Assembly (NCBI RefSeq): GCF_035083965.1
Contig: NC_089726.1
Span: forward strand, 11,971,501 to 12,035,500
DNA length: 64,000 nt
Reading direction: 5' to 3'
DNA from: Branchiostoma lanceolatum
Taxonomy: Eukaryota > Chordata > Leptocardii > Amphioxiformes > Branchiostomatidae
Shown: positions 50,601 through 61,300 of the stretch, one piece after another
Position numbering within the stretch: the first letter of the stretch is position 1
Layout: the number at the start of each line of letters is the position of its first letter
Program-made: the position numbers and the translations under genes
The notes under the pieces: model-generated
Told to the model about the DNA's origin: nothing
The model's input: only the letters and a program-made list of their open reading frames with translations
The model's database searches: none

Positions 50601-51455
50601 GATGGATAGAATGTTCTTTAAGAACTTTTCAAAGTGATTGCTTTTTCATTTCATCAGAGATATTCCTCATTTGGTTATACTGTGTTTATTTGAGTTTCCA
50701 GTGTATTTTTCTTTTGATCTAAAGTTTATGTCACATTTCAGATGCACCAGGACAGACCGATGCCTGAAGAGCCAACGCCACCCCAACACCCTCCTCACAT
50801 GACAGACGCCTCCCAGCAGACACCCTCGCCACAGACAGCTCAGTCACATCAGGCTGCCGAGGAGGAATCCCGACGGTCTCCCATGAGAGAGCCCTCCCGT
50901 GAGAGAAGTCCCTCCCGTGATTCACAGACCCCCCACCCCTCCCTTCCCTACACAGCCTTCCCCCCTGCCCCGTTCATCCCCATGTTAGCCCTCCACCCCT
51001 CAGGTACTCACTACATCCCTGTTAATTTCACCCCCCCTACTGCTGTCACCCCCCAGGGGGGTCAGCCTGGCCAGAACATGGTCTGCCCCTTCCCTATGAT
51101 GTTCCCCGCTCCCATGTACCCTGGGATGTATCCGCCAACCAGCATGGCAAGCTCTGGTGGCAGACGCATGAGCGGGATTCACGTCATGACCCCATACCAA
51201 CCGCTGTCTCCCCAACCCTCATCCGACGAATCCCCCACAACAACCCCCCGGGAGGAACACTCACCCCCCAATCCCAGCTGCCACATGCGACCCCATTCCC
51301 AGGTGCCATCGAACGATCCTCTAAACCTGAGTACGAGAGGTGTTGCCTGTCCAGAAGGCATGTCCAGGTCTCCTGACCTCCCTCACACAGTGTACAGACA
51401 CAGCCACAATTGGCAGGATGTGAGTCCTCAACATGGCCATGCTATGTCTCCTTAA
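38631..51455 (+). CDS. cwo: bHLH-Orange transcriptional repressor, clockwork orange/DEC-like
   Basis: The six coding exons are 38631-38776, 39381-39462, 41458-41556, 50048-50227, 50421-50570 and 50742-51455, all GT-AG and in phase, giving 456 aa. The basic region and helix 1, HRIVEKRRRDRINDCLANI, carry the Glu of CACGTG binders and lack the HES-type Pro. Helix 2 follows the 8.5 kb intron as KAEILELTLMHMKHLQ. The Orange domain is in exons 4-5 (DFLAGYRECLGEAIRYMSQ). The Pro/Ser-rich C-terminus contains PLNLS (a PxDLS-like CtBP ligand, 51318-51332) and ends SPQHGHAMSP with no WRPW. The N-terminus has a VKTE sumoylation-type motif. Known relatives repress clock E-box genes in the nucleus. Assignment to cwo and not BHLHE40/41 rests on helix 2 (KHLQ) and the Orange start; it needs a tree. 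Confidence 0.85.
39029..39154 (+). repeat. Dispersed direct repeat, copy B
   Basis: Second copy of the 36082-36212 block, inside the first intron of the bHLH-Orange gene. The two copies flank the promoter and first exon. Confidence 0.75.
40401..40628. mobile_element. Fold-back element with long inverted arms
   Basis: The left arm (acctggatgtagtctcc..agcaggctctctggg..tactgggtcgtttgtgcagcc) is the imperfect reverse complement of the right arm (ggctgcacaaacgacccagta..cccagagagcctgct..ggagactaacctgg). The innermost 22 bp are perfect. Length is about 228 bp, in intron 2 of the bHLH-Orange gene; non-coding MITE type. Confidence 0.8.
41260..41284. repeat. Perfect 11 bp inverted repeat
   Basis: ACCAAGGAGGT and its exact reverse complement are separated by TAA. 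It lies in intron 2 about 170 bp before the bHLH exon. It may be an element terminus or a palindromic protein site. Confidence 0.7.
41557..50047 (+). other. Large third intron of the bHLH-Orange gene
   Basis: This 8.5 kb intron splits the bHLH domain between helix 1 and helix 2. I see no nested gene. It contains a double CRE (43946-43965), CACGTG at 46281, 46381, 47831 and 49161, a copy of the gcctgggtggattgtcttga dispersed repeat near 43140, and a poly-C/(CA)n tract at 49569-49606. Confidence 0.6.
43946..43965. promoter_or_regulatory. Two consensus CRE palindromes 4 bp apart
   Basis: TGACGTCA (43946-43953), GCAT, TGACGTCA (43958-43965). Each is the full 8 bp CREB/ATF consensus. Centres are 12 bp apart, close to one helical turn. 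The intronic position inside a clock-type repressor gene suggests a cAMP/CREB-responsive enhancer, as known for related DEC/period-type genes; the function is inferred. Confidence 0.55.
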
Positions 51456-52960
51456 GTCAAAACACATAGGTCTATGCTACAACAATGTGTGTTGTCCAAA
51501 AGTCTACTTGACACAATGTTACATTGGAAAGTTTTGTATACCTTGTTATGTTACGTACCAGGATTCAGCAGAATGGAAAACATTTAGACAATCTAAATCT
51601 TTTCCGGATACGTAGATAGTGGAGTCGGTTTAGGTTTTGTTCTAGTTGAGATACCGTAGATTTCTCATGTAATTATTGAGCAGCTATCGTGTTACCTGTG
51701 AAGTATTGAATTATTTAAAAAAAAGAGTGTTCTGAATGACAAAAAAATGGAATTCCTTTTCCAAAGACATCTATTGTTTTCATAACAGGATTACTAATAA
51801 GTAGGATTTTCTTTCAATAGTAAAACTCAGCTTTTTGGATGTTATGTATGACAGGACTATTTGCAGCAGATACAAATATTTTCAGGGCTTGTTTTGCTTG
51901 ATCAGAAGAGAATGAAGGACATGCCTTACTGATAATTTGGACGATTATGGGCTGATATACATTGTTGTGAATATGACTCGACTTATTACAAGCCAGGCAC
52001 AACAAAGTATTTTTTTTTTCAATTTGTTTGGCTTGTCAAACTGTCAAACCTCAAATACACTGTGGTTGAACCATGGATTACAGTTGTCTGGTCACAATTC
52101 TGTGTTAGGTTTTTTCTGTGACTCACTTACACAAAGGCTGTAATGTTACATATGCTGTATTTTCTATGGTAAGTGGATCAATTCTTTACATCAAGAGCCC
52201 CATAGAGTCGTATAACAGGGGAAGAGGGTTTATTATTTGGATGTGTTGCCAGTAGTATAAAGTTACAATGTAGGTTCAGGGGAAGCATATCTACATGTGT
52301 AAAAACTGGGCTTTCTGCGGTGATACACTGCTTGCAATGTACTGAAAACTTTATACTTGCACATTAAGTTTAATGATATCTGAGCCACTAAAATTGATAA
52401 GTATAAACTTGTTACTTGATCATTCTATCCTGTTGATGGTCCTTTGACACAATCTGTTTGTTGGTTTGTTATCATTCATGTTGATATTATATATCTGCTA
52501 TAGATCTTGAAACCTTACACTGTAGGTAAAGTTGTTATATGATGCCTGTGGAAAGAAAAATGTTCTGTTCTTCTTAGTAGAATTGAAGTACAAAAGTGAA
52601 TATTTTGATGCGTGAAAGATATACATATAATGAACGAAGTGCGCCAGTATAAGATGGATGATTTCATCTCACATTTTGTACGGAGATGAGAAATTGCCGT
52701 TAGAAAAAGATTTAATGTAAAAAGCCTTGTTATATGTTCCAATATTCAAGAAATTCAAAACATTGATACACATGTATAATGTTGTAAAAGTAGATGAAGC
52801 TCAGTAATGTTCCACAGGAACTGCTGCAGAAAAGAAGCAGATTTCTCTTTCTATGTGTTGTACAGATGGATGTGGATGCTCACTATTTTCGAGAACAGTT
52901 GATATACGACTATTTTCAATGAATAAATGGGAAGATTATAATAATGCTGACATGATGTAT
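51456..52960 (+). other. Probable 3' UTR of the bHLH-Orange gene
   Basis: AT-rich, non-coding sequence follows the stop. An AATAAA at about 52922 is a reasonable polyadenylation signal, which would give a 3' UTR of about 1.5 kb. Confidence 0.5.
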
Positions 52961-55366
52961 TTTTGTTTTGTTGTATATGTTACAAAATTAAGCTAACGTT
53001 AGTGATAGCTTCGTCTCTAACTGGTGGAAAAATATTTCTTAAATTATAAGTTTATTGTAAGTACACGCATATGCAGAACAGTACTGTATTAGCACATGCA
53101 GGACTTCAGCAGTCTGCTAGGTGACACTTCTACAGTGCTAAGTGTCAGGATAATGCAGTTGATTATCTGAATCTGCAAATTTAACGTTAACTGACAACCA
53201 ATATGGCAAACGCACTGCATACGACGCAAAATCTAGCTAGGGATTTGTTTTAGCTAACTGCATTCTGTCAGTTGCTATCCATAATATTAACTTTCATCTC
53301 ATGTTGAATTTGAGTACTGCAGGACAATTTAGTAAGGTCATGGAAAAATAATATCTATAATTGGCACCAACTATTACACCAAGAAAAGGATGGAAAAACA
53401 AGCCAACAACAACAGCAGTGTAGACGGTTTTGTTGATATTTATTGCCAAAGTGGACAAGGAAAAAACAGTAGACTGTTGTTTACCTTTACCTTCTTCATT
53501 GGTACAGTAGTCATTGCAAAAGTCTATCTAAAAGTCTTACATCCAATGCACTGTTAACTACATGTAATGACTACATGCTACTACAGTAACAAAGACCTCT
53601 AACTAGACACACATCAAACAGCACATGGGGAAACACTAAACATTGTGCATGTTAACGACAATGTTTTTTTTTGCTTATGTACAGCACATTGTTGTTTTTT
53701 CTTCAAATTCTTGCATTTCAACAAAGATATATGAATCTTTGATAGCATGGAAAATATTCTGTGTTATTCCTTTTCCTAACTTCAAAATGATATATACAGT
53801 TACAAACTTGCAAAACAAGTATATACCGATAGTCACAGTGGGAACAGTGCGTATTCTAACGATACATAAATTGATAAAGGAAGAAATGATAACTAAAACA
53901 ATACCAATGGCATATATACTTTATGCCTTTAATTTACACTTTTGCTGACCATGCTTTATCCTACACGTTGTTTGAGGGAAGGACACTAATTCTATTTATA
54001 CTAGCTACAGCAGACAACTAATAAAACATGCCACAGAATTACTGAACATGTACATATACATGTAACGGCAGTTTGGCAACTTCTACTGTGGCACTTGAAT
54101 CTAAAGTTCAGTCAGTAACAATCACTTGTTCCTATTGACTGAACCCAGGTCACATTGCCTTTTATCCATTGCTGGTTCGAAAACTAGCCTCATTCCTCTG
54201 AAAGATAAAACCATTACCGGCATCTTTCTTCATGAATCTCCATAAAGTTGGACAGATTTGGGCGGAGATAAAATAACTTAATTAGATGCACCCACAAGAA
54301 TGTAGGGGTGCCCCTGTCTGGGCTGAGCTCCTCTCTAACACTTGCATGGGGAATCAGACACTTTGTCCAAACATGCTACTTAACATAATCAAATTTCACT
54401 GAGAAATAATCAGAGCATCTCTTCCTGGATGGTAATAATGCAGACTCCACTTCTACTTTGAATTCTGATATTTCCAATAAGAGCAGCATTAACTGAAAAG
54501 TTACTGGGCTGCAGATTCCAAAGTTGCCCACATTCTCTCTCTTTCCTGTTATTCTAGTAACAATATTACTTATCCTACCCTATCCTTCCTATACCTACAC
54601 GCCCATATGTACAACTATTGCAACCCTCCTCCCCTTCAAACCCCATAAAGTCTTAACTAACTTTATCAAGTGTAACGCTTTTTACTCACACAACCAAGAG
54701 CATGTATCCATGGCAACAGTTGCCTAGGCAACCTCAACATGTCTGGTGTGCAAGCAAAATGGAAGACGTTGACTTTGTTGCCCCACCGAAGTGGGTAGGT
54801 TAGTGAGTTAATATTAACCAGAACCTTGTGGTCATACCTACAGATGTTAGCTTTCTAATTCTTAACATTGACTGGAAACCAGTTTCATCATGATAGCTTA
54901 TATAAGGAACCAGTTACAAGTTGGTTAGTAAGTTAATATTAACACTAACACGTTAGTTAATACTTGGCTTTTATGGATCACCGCCAAAGTTCACCATACC
55001 CTTTGTCTCTTGAAACGTCACAATCATCCGCTATATAGGTATGATATCCTTAGGTAGCATTATACCACTTATGGAGTATGCACCTTGATTGAATGGTATT
55101 GACATAAACATGCCTTCTTGTTATATTAAGAATATTGTTCCAATTATTGCTGTCCGATATACATGAACTGTTCATCGTGTTTATTATTTCTGAACCAAGA
55201 GTTTGACATAGGGGACAACCTTTGACCTCTAATAATATGATGTTATCATCATGCAACTATACTCTTTGTCTTGGCATTGCAAATTGAAAAGAAACATTTT
55301 TAGCAAAACTCATAAAACAAAATCATCTGACGGTCAAGAACATGACCTTTGACACATTTGACTTCC
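52961..55366. other. Intergenic DNA between two convergent genes
   Basis: No exon is supported. A perfect X-box-like inverted repeat GTTGCC-TA-GGCAAC lies at 54719-54732 without an obvious promoter around it. An AATAAA on the minus strand near 55182 could end the TSR1 transcript. Confidence 0.45.
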
Positions 55367-58300
55367 TTATGCCATCTCTTCTTCCATATTGGTGACCTCC
55401 GAGGTCACAGGTTGGTCAGGTGGGGGCATGTTGACCTCGGGGTCATAGGTCCACTTGGGGTACACACGTTTGTACAGGTTCATCAGTACGGTGTCCTGGG
55501 ACTTCAGCTGGCCATCGAAAAAGCACTTCATGTGCCCATGGGTACCTGGAAAATACAGGATCAAAAGTACAGTAAGGCCACACTGGGCATTCTCTGGGCA
55601 CCGCAAAACTTATGCGAGCGTGCAAAAAAAAAGTTGCCTTCAATGTGTCTATGATTAAATCAGTACTTTATACGATAGGAAAAAGGCATTTTATCATTAG
55701 TTTCCATTTTCCGATATTTTTTTTGGCAATATATGGCATAAATTTGCATCTTTTACAATTTACGGTATGGTTGTAACCTTTTTTTTAGAAACAGATGAAA
55801 ATTGATACACATGGATGTCATCCATATAATCTAGTCAGTGTGGCCTACAGGTAAGGCAGGTGACAAAGCATAATGCTTTTTTGGTAGTTAACAGTGCCAT
55901 GCAGCTTGGCTACAGCTTGTGTCTATAACCAAGCAGACCATTTCTCAGTAAGCATGTTGGGTTCACTACGATGTACAGTATCTGATAAGACACTCACCAA
56001 TAGGCTCCTTGATATGCCCCCTTCTGCCCCACTTGGTCCTCAACTCCACCGGCTTAAACCACATGATATCCTCTGAAAACACATGTATAAATATTTATAA
56101 ACAGGAGACACAAAGGAAAGGGTGTCATCAAAGTGATAGCATCAGCAACAGACCTTCAGTTGCGATGGTGAAGAAAACTTTTACCATAATCTAAAATGCT
56201 GTTTAAATCTCATGTTCCTGTCAACTGTGTCGTTACGAAATAAACCACAATTGGAAAAAAATTGTCAACACTTCATATCCACCTAAAACAGTACACTGGT
56301 GGGGCCTAATATACAAACTCTGCATGGAAGTTGAAAATAAACTACATGTAGTTCTGCTATGGAAACATGCTGCCCAATGTGCCTGTAGGCACAGGAGGAC
56401 CTAAGGTCTAAGGTCTAACTTTAAGTTCTGCTATAGATTCTGCAACACTCACCTCTGTTGAAGAACATGTATCTAACCACAGCCAGCCTCCGGTTGATCT
56501 TGAAAGGATGGCCGCTCAGTACAATCCGCTTGGCGACCACCCGGTCTGGGTTCACACTCAGGAGAGAACCAGTCGCCACCAGAGACTGGGAACCTTTAAC
56601 AGGTTAGGACTTGCTGTTAGGCTGGGTCACAACTCTTAGAACTTCAAGTTCAACACACATATGTACAGTACGTTACTCCAACAGTTAACAATTCAACAGA
56701 ATTTATACAGAATTTTCTTGTTCCAAATTTACAAAAGTTATGGCTGTCCCATCATCTTGATAAACTAAATTGATGTGTCATCATAAAGAATAGATTAAAG
56801 CCAGACCATAGTCTGCTAATGCAAGAGCAGGAGTTTGCAGTGGACATTGACTCAGGTGACATGAACAAGTTAGAGCTAGCCAGAACCCGGAGTTGCTACA
56901 CAAATTGTAAAAAAAAATTAGTAGGATAGGAAGTGTGGGATGATGTATCTTGAATGTAATTGAAGTTCCCTACCATCAGGGTACTCCTTAAACATGAGGA
57001 CAGAGGCAGGAGGGAACATGATGGGCGCATACACCGTGGCAACGGACGTCCCTTCACTCCGCAGGAAACGTTCAAACTGAAACGTACACAGGAAGTGGAA
57101 CATCAACAACAATTCAAATAGATCTAGCTTTGCACAGCATTGACATGCATTAAAAGCATTGTATACACTGTAATAGGATAACATGACTACAATGTTTAAT
57201 GAGGTAAAAAGACTTCTTCTAGTACAGTTCTTGTGTTGGAAAAAAGACAATAACTTTAAGCATCTGTCACACCAACACAGATGAGTTTTCATTTTAATGT
57301 AGCTTCTGTCATCCAAATCAGGATAAGATTGTTAGTATGCATACAAAAGTTGGCAGTACCAAATGGTTCCATACCTTGTGTTTGTTGCCCAATGTGTGCT
57401 GGGAGTAGACAGGACAGGCTGCAAACCTGCGGTAGCCTACATGGAAGATCATTCTCTCCTGTGGGGAATGTAAAAACAGAAATAAGATATCCATGAAAAT
57501 CCATATCCTGCATTGTTGTCGTTCAAAGATTTATCACACACATGTACAATAAAGGGTTAATGGCTAAAAAATTGACAACTTTACGACCATATCCTAAACA
57601 TGCACATGCACCTTCCATGCCAACAGAAAAGACCATGTCTCACCTTAGACTTGATGGGCTTGTTGTTACCAGAATGCCTCTTCACAAGGAAGTGCACAAC
57701 TGACATCTGCGGGAAACAGGAGTTTTTAAGAAAAAGTTATGTCAAAATAAATCAAACAACTGTGCTGCAAATGTTAGGTAACACAAAACAGACAACCAAA
57801 AGCTCAAGTATGTAGCTAACCCACCTTCTGTTCATGCTGCAGTAGGCCATACACAACCAGGGGGTGGGAGGGGCTGTAGTTCTCTAAAACAAAAAGGGTA
57901 AAATTAAGTTTTCTGGTTTTCAAACCTTATGCTGCACAATATGGTAGTGAATTCAAGACTCTTGATTTGCCTAATTCTAAAGAATACACTTTTTTTCATT
58001 TAATAAAATCCCGGTAGAGGACAGTTTGATAACTTCCCATCATCCAAAATTTTTAATTCAGAAATGTTTGTTTTTAAAAATCTTTCCACTCACCTATGAA
58101 TGTCTTTGGCACATTTGCTACATGAATAGTGATGTACCAACCAGGCTGTAACAGGGGAATATATAGGCTTGTAAAACAAAATATTTTGATAATTAACATC
58201 CAAACAAAACATAGAAATAATTTCATGTCTACAAACTTTAAACCATTTCAGTCATGCATACGATAAATGCAACAACTAGACAGTTGTGTGCCCCTTGAAA

Positions 58301-61300
58301 AACAACTAAACAGAATTGAAAGGGGCTACCCTACTGCCTAGAAATTCAATGTATAAACTGTGATATGACATCCCATACCATGGCAGCATCTGTGTCATCT
58401 CTCTCCTCATTTAGGACCCGTTTGGCTGTACGCTTGAAGCTTTCAAACTGGAAAATCCTGGCGAAGTCCAGCGGTAGGTTCTCCTTGGGGTCCCAGGGGG
58501 AGGTACGGAAACTCTTTAAGCCTCTGTATCTGGTAAATAAGAAAGTCAGAATCTGTATTTGTGTATAGAAATTAGAAAAGAATCTGCACTTGAAGCATAC
58601 TACTGCAAACAATCTGTCCTTTACAAAGGAACGACTTTTCACAGCAACAACATTGATCCAATGGACTGTATGTGATAGAAGTGCAGATTTGCTGAGTAAA
58701 CTGTAAAACTGTAACACTAAAGTAGACCAGAAACCTGGCGCAGATAATGATACTGGCAAGAGCTGAAATCACAGACTCTCATAGCTAACTAAGTTACATC
58801 ATGGGCAGGGAGGTGTGGAGCCTTGATGTTAAAAAAATGGAATGATTGGTAAAAAAAGGATGGGAATATAGGAAAGAAGGATATGAAATGTGGGAAAGGA
58901 AGTTCTCTTCATCTGTCATATTTCGCAACGAATAGCCTCAGAGGTCTCCTACATTAGGTAGCAATTTCTGAAAGACATCTGATAGTTGTGATACTCAGTT
59001 CAGTTCTAAGGAGAGGTCCAGTCTCAGATACGTGATAGTTAGTGATGCTCAGTTCAGTACCAAGGAGAGGTCCAGTCACAGCCATGAAATAGTTAGTGAT
59101 ACTCAGTTCAGTACTAAGGAGAGGTCCAGTCTCAGATATGTGATAGTTAGTGATGCTCAGTTCAGTACCAAGGAGAGGTCCAGTCACAGCCATGAAAAGG
59201 TTGGTGATACTCAGTTCAGTTCTAAGGAGAGGTCCAGTCTCAGATATGTGATAGTTAGTGATACTCAGTTCAGTACTAAGGAGAGGTCCAGTCTCAGATA
59301 TGTGATAGTTAATGATGCTCAGTTCAGTACCAAGGAGAGGTCCAGTCACAGCCATGAAAAGGTTGGTGATACTCAGTTCAGTTCTAAGGAGATTTCCAGT
59401 CTCAGATATGTGATAGTTAGTGATGCTCAGTTCAGTACCAAGGAGAGGTCCAGTCACAGGTCACAGCCATGAAAAGGTTGGTGATACTCAGTTCAGTTCT
59501 AAGGAGAGGTCCAGTCTCAGATATGTGATAGTTAGTGATGCTCAGTTCAGTACCAAGGAGAGGTCCACTCACAGGTCACAGCCATGAAAAGGTTGGTGAT
59601 ACTCAGTTCAGTACTAAGGAGAGGTCCAGTCTCAGATATATGATAGTTTTTGATGCTCAGTTCAGTACCAAGGAGAGGTCCACTCACAGGTCACAGCCAT
59701 GAAAAGGTTGGTGATACTCAGTTCAGTACTAAGGAGAGGTCCAGTCTCAGATATATGATAGTCTGTGATGCTCAGTTCAGTACTAAGGAGAGGTCCAGTC
59801 ACAGCCATGAAAAGGTTGGTGATACTCAGTTCAGTTCTAAGGAGAGCTCCAGTCTCAGATATGTGATAGTTAGCGATGCTCAGTTCAGCCCATATGAGTA
59901 TATTGGTTTGATAATTGTGAGAATTATTTGAAAATGAGCTTACTTTTGGAACCTGATCCTAGCTAAGGCGTCCATGGGCGTGTCCACTTCATCTGGGAAC
60001 ATCTGGTCCTGCCGCTCGTCCTTGTACTTCTGCAGCATCTCCTCCTCCTCCTCCGCATCAAACCCAGCATCGTACTTGGCATCTCTGTCTTCTCCAGCCA
60101 GGCTCATCTGTTATGGCATTATAGTAATGGTAGGTGCGTCAGTAGGAATGTCTTCTGCTCTAACATCACCATAGAGCTTCTGTCAGTGTTATATGTTGAT
60201 AGAATTACTTATCACGTTTAAATAGTTTTTGAAGCACAAAATCATGCAGAAAAATCATATACATGGTGAAAATGAGTATCTAGCTTCTTTTAGGGACGTC
60301 CCTTGGATAGAACGTTAAATGGAGGTCCCATGTTTGAGGAGAGCCACACCTCAAGCACGTAAAAGAACCCCCACGCTTATTGAAAAGAGTAGGGGTCCCG
60401 GTGTGAGAGGATAAAATATATATGCCCGGATAAGCAGCTTGTACTGTTCAGTACAAACCTGGTGTTAGGCAATCATGCGGTTTACTGGGTACGCAATACA
60501 AACAAACAAACATGTAGCTATAAGAAGATTTCATTCCCTTATTTCCTTCCTCACCTCCTCATAGTCCTCAGTAGCAGCAATGCTCCCACCCTCCTCTTCA
60601 TCTTCTTCTTCTTCTTCCACAGCTTCCATCATGGCATCATCCTCATCATCTGAGTCAGACTCCTCCTGTATGGTAAAGATTATTCATGAAAATCAATCTG
60701 TAACTTCTTCTAATTCAGCTATCATCAGTGTATGCAGATGCAGTGAGGAATCTATAGATTATGAAAATCTGTAGGAACCATAAAGTGGTCATTAAGAAAG
60801 TGTGAGCTCAAAGCGGACCAGAAACCCTGTGCAAAAGCTAAAATCACAGACTCTCAAAGCTTACTAAGTTACATCATGGACAGGTGTAAAATGTTTTTGT
60901 TGAATGGAATGAGGAATAAAAATAAAGAATGATCTTGTAAACCGATTAATACTGTGCTTCATGTCTTCGGCAGTTTAGTCTCAAGAGACCATCTGTGCGC
61001 CTCTGGAGGGTTGACTTCCGTTGTGGCTCCTACTGTGACTAATGTGCTTCCTATAAAGTAAACTATATAATAACAAGATCAAATATTCTTCAATCAACGA
61101 CCATACCTCTGCATTATCTCCCTCATCCTCGCTGTCCACAATCCAGGCAGCCTGATAGTCTGAAGTTCCCTTTGGAACTTTCTTCACCGTCTTGATCTTC
61201 TCTTGAAAAGCAACTGTAGGGTTCAAGACGGACAAGTTTCAGGGAACATGGAAATTTCATGGACATTTAGACAGGTGTGAAAACAGACAGATCAAAGCAG

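Noticed and set aside
53643..53948. 101-codon AT-rich frame
   Set aside because: Composition follows the local AT richness and there is no promoter or splice evidence.
59032..59472. 146-codon repeat protein gene
   Set aside because: The open frame follows from the 54 bp unit length; no splice sites or start context support a gene, and both strands are equally open.
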